Positions 1 to 6,953 of a stretch of 15,324 bases of DNA are shown piece by piece. The notes below the pieces were generated by a model. That model ran no database searches and was not told the DNA's origin. It saw only the letters and a program-made list of their open reading frames with translations. Origin of the DNA: CAMCHP01 sp036835325 (GTDB lineage Bacteria; Bacteroidota; Bacteroidia; Flavobacteriales_D; Sanyastnellaceae); contig DAITMF010000064.1 of assembly GCA_036835325.1 (NCBI GenBank), forward strand, positions 1 through 15,324. The letters are read 5' to 3'. The first letter of the stretch is position 1. Every line of letters starts with the position of its first letter. Both the position numbers and the translations under genes were made by a program.

Positions 1-2553
1 GGTTCGTTTTCCTTGGATAACAACATCCACAATGTACCAGCCCATTTCAAGTTCCGAGAGGTCTATTTGACATTGCTGTGCGTTGACTGCAATGTGCTTC
101 ACAAGGCGGCCATCCATCCCAAAAACGTCCATCCCTGTGATGGGGTAGTCTGCTGTGAAGGTGACCAAACCATTGGTAGGATTCGGATACATCTTCACAG
201 ATGGCAATTCGGTGTTGAGCACTGAAGTTGGTCCGTTCGATGCCCCGGGGGTAGGTACACTGAATTCAATCCACTGTGCATTGCCGTCGCCATTTCTACC
301 AAACGATACATCGGTGGTAGACGGGCCGAAAGTGAATGAGTCGACAATTGTTGTGCCATCTGGAGCAGTTAGAACGATAGACTCGCCTGCTGCACTGAGA
401 CCAAAATTGGTGTGCAAATCGCCTTGCTCAGGCTGACTGTCGCACCAAAAGAGCAAGAAACCGTTGGCGGGTACAATGGCAATCGAACTCCCAGTAGGAA
501 TTTGGTACTTGGTGAGGTCGTTTTCGGTGTCACTGAGGTAGAAGCCTGCGAGGTTCACTTCAAACGGGTTTGGGTTGTAGATTTCAACCCAGTCATCGAA
601 CTCACCGAATTCATCAGCAATGGTCGACGAGTTCGAGGCCATAAGTTCGTTGATGAAAACCACAGGCACTTCGCTAAAGCTTTCGGCCGCAACCCCTGAA
701 AGAGCAACTGTGGTTTGCGCGGTTTCATTCTCGATGCTTACGCTTCCGTTGAAATTGCCCAATGCTGACGAGTTGAGTCTAACAAAAACGGCTTGATTTT
801 GCAGTGCATTGTCAATGAGTTCCAACACCAAGGAAGGCGAAAAAACACCTTCTGCTTCAAGTGCGATTTCAAAGGGCGCTGTGCAGGTTAATTCGATTTC
901 GCCGCTCAAATTGGCAGCGTTCACGACAAACTGCTGCGCTTCACTCGGTGCTCCAATCACCTGCTGAAAACCGTTCAAGGCAACCGGCGTGGCGTTCAAG
1001 AAAGGAACACTTGACGTGTTCGAGGCATTGGGTGTGGGAACAGGGAATTGAATCCACTCCGCTGCACCGTCAGAAATTCGTCCTTCAGACACATTCTCCA
1101 CAGCTGCACCGAAGGTATACGAATCGAGGATGGTTAGTCCATCAATGCCAACCAATGCAATTGATTCTCCGGCCGCACTTAGCGCGAAGTTGGTATGCAA
1201 CGGGCCTTGAGCTGATTGGTCATCGGCCCAGCACAACATGAAGCCTTCCGCTGAAATCAAGGTTTGACCGGTGCCTTCGGGAATAGCGTATTTATTCAAT
1301 TCATTGAGGTCGTCGGTAAAGTAATACCCACCGATTTCCATAGGGAACGTAGAAGGGTTGTAAATTTCAAACCAGTCATCATACTCCCCTGACTCATCGG
1401 CAATGATGGATGTATTTTGGGCCATCAACTCGTTGATGTACAGCTTTGGCGAAGCAACACCGTAGAGAAACACCTCCGCACCCCCTGCACCCGGCGAGTT
1501 GATTTCGATGACTTCCGAAGCAATGCCGGGGAAGCTGTCAAACAAACGCACATAAATGATCTCATCGACGCTTCCTTGGCTGGGTGCAACAACGATGCCG
1601 GAAGTGAAGTTTGATCCATCCAACGAAATTTCAAAAGGAGCCGGTACATTCAAGCTAACATCGTTCGTGAGGTTGTTGCCGGTAAGATTGAAGCTTTGTG
1701 CGATGGGAGTTTCGCCCAACAAGTGGTGGAGCGCGAAAAAGTCGTTGTCAACGGTTACAAATGGTACGGTGATGGCCCCAGGTGTGAACGAAAATCCGTA
1801 CATGATGAACTCGTCACGTTCACCTGCACCGGTGACGTCTTCAAACACCCAACGCAAGAAAATGAAGCCATTTTGGGGTATGCTAATACCCGTTATTTCG
1901 GTTTGGATAAATGTATTAACAGGAGCCGCTCCAGGCTGGGCGGTACCCGGAGAAACCAACTCTGCATCGGGCACGAGCACGTACGACGATTGCGCATTGT
2001 TGGTAGAGTAGTAGAGGTTTACCGAGTTGCTCCGGTCGCGGTCGTTCAATACCGCAATGTTGTAGGCAACGTCAAGCGCGTTTATAGCTTGGCCGGTCAG
2101 ATTTTGTATGCGCAAGGTCATTGACCCCGATGTGAAATTGCTTCCTGATGGGTGGAATCCAAGGGCACGTTGACCATTGAAATTTGTAGCGTGCAACCCA
2201 ACAGAAGGTAGGGGGGGGAATTGATTAAAGCCCTGACCAGCCATCAAGATCGAAGGAAACGTAGCCGGACTGTTAATCGCATCGGTGCTGCTGCCGTCGT
2301 TCAAGAAGTGCCAAGCATCTGCATCAAGGTCGCCGTTGGCCGGATTGGCTGAACCAATCGAGACTTCATCGGCTACAAACGGACCGTTCACAACTCCGGG
2401 TTGATTCGCAGAAAGGTCAATCGTTGCCGCTTGCCCTATTTGGTTAAGGATAAGCTGTGCTTTTGCACTAAACGAACTGCCTAGCCCAAAGATCAAGAAT
2501 GCAAATACGGCGATTCGTTGAACTGACAACGAGAGGGTTGATTGAGGTTTCAT
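1..2553 (-). CDS. Secreted multidomain protein with two lamin-tail domains and a T9SS sorting domain (3' end missing)
   Basis: The reading frame starts at ATG 2553-2551 and stays open for 851 codons to the left edge, so the C-terminus is cut off, probably by only a few residues. Residues 1-32 form a signal peptide ending AKA|Q. Residues about 33-255 are an unrecognised, probably beta-rich N-terminal region. Two beta-sandwich plus lamin-tail (LTD) modules follow: sandwich about 262-367 with LTD 369-512, then sandwich about 513-627 with LTD 629-773. Both LTDs start INELMA and contain a DDW-EIYNP motif and a HTNF-LSAAGES motif. Residues about 783-851 look like a T9SS type A sorting domain (YPNPTNG, then GMDGRLV, then GWYIVDV), which implies export through T9SS and attachment or release at the cell surface. 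It is the last visible gene of a leftward operon, 14 nt after the porin gene. LTDs in bacterial secreted proteins often accompany nucleases, but no nuclease motif is visible here. Function unknown. Confidence 0.85.
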   Translation of the reverse strand, partial: MKPQSTLSLSVQRIAVFAFLIFGLGSSFSAKAQLILNQIGQAATIDLSANQPGVVNGPFVADEVSIGSANPANGDLDADAWHFLNDGSSTDAINSPATFPSILMAGQGFNQFPPLPSVGLHATNFNGQRALGFHPSGSNFTSGSMTLRIQNLTGQAINALDVAYNIAVLNDRDRSNSVNLYYSTNNAQSSYVLVPDAELVSPGTAQPGAAPVNTFIQTEITGISIPQNGFIFLRWVFEDVTGAGERDEFIMYGFSFTPGAITVPFVTVDNDFFALHHLLGETPIAQSFNLTGNNLTNDVSLNVPAPFEISLDGSNFTSGIVVAPSQGSVDEIIYVRLFDSFPGIASEVIEINSPGAGGAEVFLYGVASPKLYINELMAQNTSIIADESGEYDDWFEIYNPSTFPMEIGGYYFTDDLNELNKYAIPEGTGQTLISAEGFMLCWADDQSAQGPLHTNFALSAAGESIALVGIDGLTILDSYTFGAAVENVSEGRISDGAAEWIQFPVPTPNASNTSSVPFLNATPVALNGFQQVIGAPSEAQQFVVNAANLSGEIELTCTAPFEIALEAEGVFSPSLVLELIDNALQNQAVFVRLNSSALGNFNGSVSIENETAQTTVALSGVAAESFSEVPVVFINELMASNSSTIADEFGEFDDWVEIYNPNPFEVNLAGFYLSDTENDLTKYQIPTGSSIAIVPANGFLLFWCDSQPEQGDLHTNFGLSAAGESIVLTAPDGTTIVDSFTFGPSTTDVSFGRNGDGNAQWIEFSVPTPGASNGPTSVLNTELPSVKMYPNPTNGLVTFTADYPITGMDVFGMDGRLVKHIAVNAQQCQIDLSELEMGWYIVDVVIQGKRT
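235..1770 (-). repeat. In-frame tandem duplication of a beta-sandwich plus LTD module
   Basis: Two copies of the same two-domain module lie inside the large secreted protein gene. The INELMA-coding stretches sit at 1420-1437 and 637-654, an offset of 783 nt or 261 codons, so the duplication keeps the frame. The LTD halves are clearly similar in protein sequence, whereas the sandwich halves have diverged more. This points to an old duplication rather than a recent or slipping repeat. Confidence 0.7.
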
Positions 2554-2567
2554 GGGAGTGAGAGTTG

Positions 2568-3758
2568 TTATCGGAATGTATGCTGAACACCGAAGCGTAT
2601 TTGCTCGGTCCACCTGAGCTCGTCAATGAGTACCTCTTCGTTGAATACGTCGAAGTACTGAACTTTTATCATGGTGTCGTAGCCCCTTATTTGATAAGCG
2701 ATGGCCACCGATAAGCGTTGCAGTTCACCGTCGGCCAAATCATTGATGTTAAATGACTCGTAGCGCGCAGAGAAAATGCTGTTCCATTTTCGTGAGAAGT
2801 AGTTGAGTTGACCGTAGTAACCACCTGACCGAACAAATCCTTGATGCAATTCTGGGCTGGTACCCAAAAAGAGAGCGTTGTTTGGCGAGCTAGGTCGTAA
2901 GATGAACTGATGGAGTTCAAATTGAGCTGAAAATCCCATGTACTGGGCACTCACGTCAAACCCGTAGCCGGTTTTTTCGCCGTCGATAATGCGCACGCCA
3001 TACTCACCCAACGAACCGGGAATCAGGGTCTGGCCAGCCGGCATAGTGCGGTCGGTGTACCGCGCATTCATGCCAAGATTGAACATTGGCACCGGAGAAA
3101 CGCGGTCGTCAATGTCGCGGTAACGGTACCGCGATGGCCATGCAATGTCAACTCTGCCAATGAATTCGGGCTGACCGCTTGCATCGTTATCACCTCGAAG
3201 CGAAAGCTCGCCAATGCCATTGTAAGCCCCTGCTTGAATCATGATGCGCTGCTTCCAAAAGCTACTAATGAGGGTGACCCCAACATCACGACGAGGGAAT
3301 AAGTCACCTCGAACCATCTCAACACGCTGCCAGTAAGGGGTATAAATAAAGGGTACCAAAGAACTTCTGCTGTAAGGCGTTTTGCCATAGCCCACCTGAA
3401 CATCAAGCGCCTCGAACACTTTGAACTTAACGTAGGCATCCATCAAGCCCGGGTTCTCGCCGTCTACCGGTCCGTTGGCAGATCCTGCCAGGTCTGCAAA
3501 GTCAACCTGGAATTCGTATTCGATGCTGCGTTTGTACCGCCCTTCAATTTGCAATTGGGCGTCACGCAAACGGTGTCTATTTTTATTCAACCGCGTTTCA
3601 TCGGGTTTCATGAAACGGTGGTTGTAATAGGCTGATATCCCACCGGTAAGTTCCATGCTGTGAACACCATTGTTCCAGCTAATTTGTGCAAAGCCCAATT
3701 GCGATAAGCTCACCATTAAGGTGACTACCATGACCAAATTCAATGCTGATTTCTTCAT
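2568..3758 (-). CDS. OprO/OprP-type outer-membrane porin
   Basis: A 396-residue protein with a signal peptide (residues 1-24, ending GFA|Q) followed by alternating aromatic beta strands. It ends in a C-terminal phenylalanine-arginine pair (VQHTFR), as expected for an outer-membrane barrel. The early ELTGGISAYYNHRF stretch, the RLRDAQLQIEGRY stretch, the EYEFQVDFAD segment and the later DAYVKF-VQVGYGKTPYSRSS segment match the layout of the phosphate-selective porin O/P family. Family members form channels for anions, but many Bacteroidota members have no tested substrate, so phosphate specificity is not claimed. The start ATG overlaps the stop of the upstream propeller gene in an ATGA junction, indicating translational coupling. 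The next gene starts 14 nt downstream. Full length for the family. Confidence 0.82.
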   Translation of the reverse strand: MKKSALNLVMVVTLMVSLSQLGFAQISWNNGVHSMELTGGISAYYNHRFMKPDETRLNKNRHRLRDAQLQIEGRYKRSIEYEFQVDFADLAGSANGPVDGENPGLMDAYVKFKVFEALDVQVGYGKTPYSRSSLVPFIYTPYWQRVEMVRGDLFPRRDVGVTLISSFWKQRIMIQAGAYNGIGELSLRGDNDASGQPEFIGRVDIAWPSRYRYRDIDDRVSPVPMFNLGMNARYTDRTMPAGQTLIPGSLGEYGVRIIDGEKTGYGFDVSAQYMGFSAQFELHQFILRPSSPNNALFLGTSPELHQGFVRSGGYYGQLNYFSRKWNSIFSARYESFNINDLADGELQRLSVAIAYQIRGYDTMIKVQYFDVFNEEVLIDELRWTEQIRFGVQHTFR

Positions 3759-4492
3759 GGTGTAAAGTTTGAAGCACTGAAGAAATAGAGTTTCTCCCGG
3801 TCGTCAGAACAAACGTAGAGATTCCCTGAGCCGTCAAATGCCATTCCTTCGGGATTGATAATTGGAAGACGGTACGAAGCCTTCAACTCCAATCGGGGCC
3901 AAGTGCACCTAAGCACCGTGCGATCTTCATCGCTAAGAATCCATAAATCTCCTTTGTGCCAAGTAATGGCAGAAACGTCGCGAAGCTTAAGACTGAATTC
4001 GAATTCATCAATCACCCGAAACTCAGTATCGAAGTGGTACACCCAAATGGGTGACTTTTCGGTAAACGCGAGCACCGAACCGTCAGGTAAAGTGGTCATT
4101 GCTTCAAACGACCTGTTTCGGCCGCCTGAGTAGGGAACAGTAAAACTGCGAATTCTGTTGAAATCAGATTCCAATAAAGTGAAGCGCCTTGTCATTTCAT
4201 CCACAACAAGTATACCGCCTGAGGTTAATGTGAGTCCTTCAAGGTCGTATCCGAGCTGAGGCGACCTGCGAATCAAGGTCCCATCTAGATTTACCTCGGC
4301 CAAATAGCCATTGTCGCTAACCGCCAACAAGCGATTCGAACTGCTCAACCACACAAGGTCTGATGGCTCATTCACTTCCATATTGAACGATGCGTCAGGC
4401 TTAATTGAAATGATGTCACTTGATTTCTGCGCAAATGCACATAATGTGACCAATTGAAGCAGCAGTGGCCCTATAAGTCGTGTACTTTTCAT
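3755..4492 (-). CDS. Exported SdiA-regulated-type beta-propeller protein
   Basis: A 245-residue protein with a signal peptide (residues 1-21, ending AFA|Q). A cysteine at position 18 does not form a proper lipobox. The mature part is built of repeated propeller blades: EPSDLVW, AVSDNGYLAEVNLDG, YDLEGLT, FEAMTTLPDGSVLAF, VSAITWHKGDLWILSDEDRTV and a C-terminal INPEGMAFDGSGNLYVCSDD. This resembles the SdiA-regulated family, related to NHL and SMP-30 propellers. The name of that family comes from enterobacterial regulation and says nothing about function here. The protein should act in the periplasm or at the surface. Both ends of the gene overlap neighbours by 4 nt (ATGA), so it is translated in step with the LTD lipoprotein upstream and the porin downstream. 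No catalytic residues can be assigned. Confidence 0.78.
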   Translation of the reverse strand: MKSTRLIGPLLLQLVTLCAFAQKSSDIISIKPDASFNMEVNEPSDLVWLSSSNRLLAVSDNGYLAEVNLDGTLIRRSPQLGYDLEGLTLTSGGILVVDEMTRRFTLLESDFNRIRSFTVPYSGGRNRSFEAMTTLPDGSVLAFTEKSPIWVYHFDTEFRVIDEFEFSLKLRDVSAITWHKGDLWILSDEDRTVLRCTWPRLELKASYRLPIINPEGMAFDGSGNLYVCSDDREKLYFFSASNFTP

Positions 4493-5067
4493 TGGTTACT
4501 TTGGCCAGGTGTCGGCTCGTTGTAAAATTGCCATACGTCACCGCCGTCAGGATTGCGTCCTTCGCTTATTGCAGGTTCTTGGGCTCCGTATGCGTAGTCA
4601 TCAACAACAATTCCTGTTTCAGAACCGTCGTCATAAAAGATCACCAAGTGCTCTCCTGCGCTGCTCAAGGCAAAGTTGGTGTGAATCTGCTGGTCAACCG
4701 TGTTCAGGTTATCACACCAAATCACCAGAAAACCTCGCGCCGGAAGAGTTAGTTCAGGGAGCAAATACTTGTTTGGTTCTTGTAAGCCACCGTCAGATAC
4801 GTACCATCGACCGGCTGCCAATGTAATCGCTTGAAAGGCCGGGTTGAAAATCTCAATCCAATCTTCGGCATTGCCGTACTCATTCACGTTGACCGAGCCG
4901 CGTGCAACAAATTCGTTGATCATTAAGGTATGCCTCTCCACCACGGTGTCATCGGGAGAAGGCGCCGGTTGGTCAATTGGCTCTGGAAGGCGGTCTTTGG
5001 TGCACCCAACAAGGCTCGTGAAAACAACAACGGCAAAAAACGTGTTCATTGACATCTTTAGCAACAT
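4489..5067 (-). CDS. Lamin-tail-domain lipoprotein
   Basis: A 192-residue protein with a lipoprotein signal peptide: hydrophobic residues 8-20 and lipobox LVGC with Cys22. The residues after the cysteine (TKD) only partly resemble a Bacteroidota surface-export signal. A proline-rich spacer (about 28-42) leads to one lamin-tail domain covering residues 46-192, with MINEFVARG, EDWIEIFNP, the GFLVIWCDN motif and HTNFALSSAGEHLVIF. It is close to the two LTDs of the T9SS protein at the other end of the operon. ATG 5067 is chosen because it supplies the only N-terminal lysine; in-frame ATGs at 5055 and 5049 are possible and would give a longer leader. It is the first gene of the operon and overlaps the next by ATGA. 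Probably outer-membrane anchored; function unknown. Confidence 0.82.
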   Translation of the reverse strand: MLLKMSMNTFFAVVVFTSLVGCTKDRLPEPIDQPAPSPDDTVVERHTLMINEFVARGSVNVNEYGNAEDWIEIFNPAFQAITLAAGRWYVSDGGLQEPNKYLLPELTLPARGFLVIWCDNLNTVDQQIHTNFALSSAGEHLVIFYDDGSETGIVVDDYAYGAQEPAISEGRNPDGGDVWQFYNEPTPGQSNQ

Positions 5068-5071
5068 GGCG

Positions 5072-5079
5072 CGAAGATA
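5072..5079 (-). promoter_or_regulatory. Candidate -7 promoter box of the LTD operon
   Basis: Read on the minus strand the box is TATCTTCG, one mismatch from the Bacteroidota consensus TAnnTTTG. It ends 4 nt before ATG 5067, so transcription would begin at or next to that ATG, or 16-22 nt before the ATGs at 5055 and 5049. No clear -33 TTTG was found. Confidence 0.4.
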
Positions 5080-5175
5080 TTTTCACTAGAAGGCCTTACG
5101 GTTAAGCGGTGTTTAACGAAATGTTACGTATTGAACAGGAGTAGTGAAGTCGCATCTTTTTCGAAGTGCGAAGTA

Positions 5176-5194
5176 GGGTGTTCTCTAAACACCT
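5176..5194 (+). other. Short hairpin in the leader of the thioredoxin-like gene
   Basis: GGTGTT (5177-5182) and AACACC (5188-5193) pair perfectly around a 5-nt loop, and an outer G-T pair extends the stem. It lies 26 nt before the chosen start at 5221, in the 153-bp divergent gap. No T-run follows, so it is not a clear terminator. Its role is unknown and it may be chance. Confidence 0.3.
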
Positions 5195-5220
5195 TGTATA
5201 GAATGCATGACCGGAAGACG

Positions 5221-5994
5221 ATGCACGTGTTGAAGCAATTGGCCTTTTCTTTTTCTTTCTTGTTGGGATGGATGGGGATGAACGCCCAAACAGCTCCTGA
5301 TTTCACTGTAACCGATATTTACGGCATGGAGCACACGCTCTACGCTGATCATCTCGATCAAGGCGAAGCCGTTATTTTAGGATTTTTTTACGACGGCGCT
5401 CCGATGCTGAGCGAGCTCTTCCCGCTTTTGCAACAGTACTGTTATGAGAAATGGGCCGATGAAGTGCCGTTGAATGTGCTCCTTCTCTCACACGTTGATA
5501 GCAATCAGGCCTTGCTCCAATTCGCGCAAAATCACAACATCACCCTTCCAATGGCCGGTCCTGATGGAGGGGCGGTTAGCGCAATGGCTCCCTACATCGA
5601 TGGAAGCTTTGGTGGTTTTTTTGGCTACCCCATGTTTGCCGTCATTGGGCCTTCAGGAGATGTGGTGTACGACCCATGGGCATCAACGCCCAGCGACATG
5701 ATCGATGTTATCGATGACGCGGTCAGCTTCCTGCTTGGTACCATTTCAATTTCAGAAACACAGCCAAACGATGTGTTAATCTCCCTGGGAAATGGTCAGC
5801 TTTGGGTTGACCTAAGCCGCTCAACCGACGCGGTAGCACCGCAGTTTTCGCTGTACGACCTTCAAGGCCGCCTGCTTGTTTATGAACAACTGGCTCCGCG
5901 AAGCGTTCAAGCCTTTGATTTACCGGTAGGTGTACCCGTTGTGTACGCAGTACAAGGCACAACACGCTCCTGCGGTAAAGTGCTCATGCGCTAA
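5221..5994 (+). CDS. T9SS-secreted thioredoxin-like protein lacking the CXXC motif
   Basis: A 257-residue protein with a signal peptide (1-22, ending MNA|Q), a thioredoxin/redoxin-like domain (about 24-175) and a C-terminal T9SS-type sorting domain (about 180-257, with SLYDLQGRLLVYEQL). The fold is suggested by APDFTVTDIYG, the strand AVILGFF, the helix start SELFPLLQQYC, LNVLLLSHVD and the cis-Pro region GYPMFAVIGPSGDVV. Where a CXXC motif would follow the FF strand, the protein has YDGAPM, and its only mature cysteines are Cys74 and Cys251. It is therefore unlikely to be a normal disulfide reductase. ATG 5221 is preferred over 5203 or 5131 because it puts the signal peptide at the N-terminus and has a purine-rich GGAAGA just upstream. 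It stands alone, divergent from the LTD operon and 89 bp before sucD. Confidence 0.75.
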   Translation: MHVLKQLAFSFSFLLGWMGMNAQTAPDFTVTDIYGMEHTLYADHLDQGEAVILGFFYDGAPMLSELFPLLQQYCYEKWADEVPLNVLLLSHVDSNQALLQFAQNHNITLPMAGPDGGAVSAMAPYIDGSFGGFFGYPMFAVIGPSGDVVYDPWASTPSDMIDVIDDAVSFLLGTISISETQPNDVLISLGNGQLWVDLSRSTDAVAPQFSLYDLQGRLLVYEQLAPRSVQAFDLPVGVPVVYAVQGTTRSCGKVLMR

Positions 5995-6027
5995 GTGCCG
6001 GCTGTTGGTTATTCCTGAAAACTTCAT

Positions 6028-6058
6028 TTTGTGGCACAGTATGTATGCCTTAATTTCG
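6028..6058 (+). promoter_or_regulatory. Candidate promoter of sucD
   Basis: A TTTG at 6028-6031 is followed after 19 nt by TAATTTCG at 6051-6058. This fits the Bacteroidota -33/-7 layout (TTTG, 17-23 nt, TAnnTTTG) with one mismatch in the -7 box. The box ends 25 nt before the sucD ATG. Confidence 0.55.
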
Positions 6059-6083
6059 CGGCACAAATCAGCATACAACAGCC

Positions 6084-6953
6084 ATGAGCGTACTCGTAAA
6101 TAAAGATTCCCGCGTAATTGTACAGGGCTTCACCGGAAGCGAAGGTAGCTTCCACGCCGGTCAAATGATTGAATACGGAACCAACGTTGTTGGTGGCGTT
6201 ACCCCCGGTAAAGGCGGCACCGAACACCTCGGAAAACCGGTGTTTAATACCGTATCTGATTCGGTGAAGGCTACAGGCGCTGATGTATCCATCATTTTCG
6301 TTCCGCCGGCATTTGCTGCCGATGCCATTCTCGAAGCTGCCGATGCCGGTATCAAAGTCATCGTTACCATCACCGAAGGCATTCCGGTAAACGATATGGT
6401 GCGTGTAAAGGCCCACATCGATCAGCTCGATTGCACGCTCATCGGTCCGAACTGCCCTGGTATTATTACCGCCGGCGAAGCCAAAATTGGCATCATGCCG
6501 GGCTTTATTTTCACTCCGGGTCGTGTGGGCATCGTGAGCAAATCAGGCACCCTCACCTACGAAGCTGTTGATCAAATTACCAAAGCAGGTCTTGGCCAGT
6601 CAACGGCCATTGGCATAGGTGGTGACCCAATCATCGGCACAACAACCCTCGAAGCTGTTCAACTCTTTATGAACGATCCCGATACCGACGGCATCATCAT
6701 GATTGGTGAAATCGGCGGTGACCTCGAAGTACGCGCTGCCCGCTGGATCAAAGAACACAGCACCAAGCCCGTTGTAGGTTTCATCGCAGGTGAAACAGCT
6801 CCGAAAGGACGTACCATGGGCCACGCCGGCGCCATCGTGAGCGGTGAAGAAGAATCGGCTGCCGCCAAGAAAGCCATCATGCGCGAATGCGGCATCCACG
6901 TAGTGGATTCACCGGCACAAATCGGCGCGAAAATGGCCGAACTGCTGGCTTAA
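6084..6953 (+). CDS. sucD: Succinyl-CoA synthetase (succinate-CoA ligase), alpha subunit
   Basis: A 289-residue protein, the normal length for the family. It forms the alpha half of the cytosolic enzyme that converts succinyl-CoA, phosphate and ADP or GDP to succinate, CoA and ATP or GTP in the TCA cycle. The N-terminal CoA-binding Rossmann domain shows VIVQGFTGSEGSFHA, VGGVTPGKGG and ADVSIIFVPP. The ligase domain shows LIGPNCPGII, GIVSKSGTLTYE and GIGGDPIIGT. His247 in GRTMGHAGAIVSG is the phosphohistidine that carries the phosphate between subunits. The beta subunit gene sucC is not in this window, so the two subunits are encoded apart here. No Shine-Dalgarno is seen. The TAA stop interlocks with the stop of the convergent GH109-like gene. 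Confidence 0.97.
   Translation: MSVLVNKDSRVIVQGFTGSEGSFHAGQMIEYGTNVVGGVTPGKGGTEHLGKPVFNTVSDSVKATGADVSIIFVPPAFAADAILEAADAGIKVIVTITEGIPVNDMVRVKAHIDQLDCTLIGPNCPGIITAGEAKIGIMPGFIFTPGRVGIVSKSGTLTYEAVDQITKAGLGQSTAIGIGGDPIIGTTTLEAVQLFMNDPDTDGIIMIGEIGGDLEVRAARWIKEHSTKPVVGFIAGETAPKGRTMGHAGAIVSGEEESAAAKKAIMRECGIHVVDSPAQIGAKMAELLA

Noticed and set aside
1556..2124. Plus-strand open frames of about 140-150 codons opposite the large secreted protein gene
   Set aside because: They lie antisense to a frame that is open for 851 codons with clear signal peptide, LTD and T9SS motifs; their own translations show no signal peptide, domain or sensible composition.
5090..5097. AAGGCCTT palindrome in the divergent gap as an operator
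   Set aside because: Eight bases only, no second copy with regular spacing, and no regulator gene nearby.
5131..5220. Longer start of the thioredoxin-like gene at 5131 or 5203
   Set aside because: These would place 30 or 6 extra residues before a well-formed signal peptide, and the region includes a leader hairpin.
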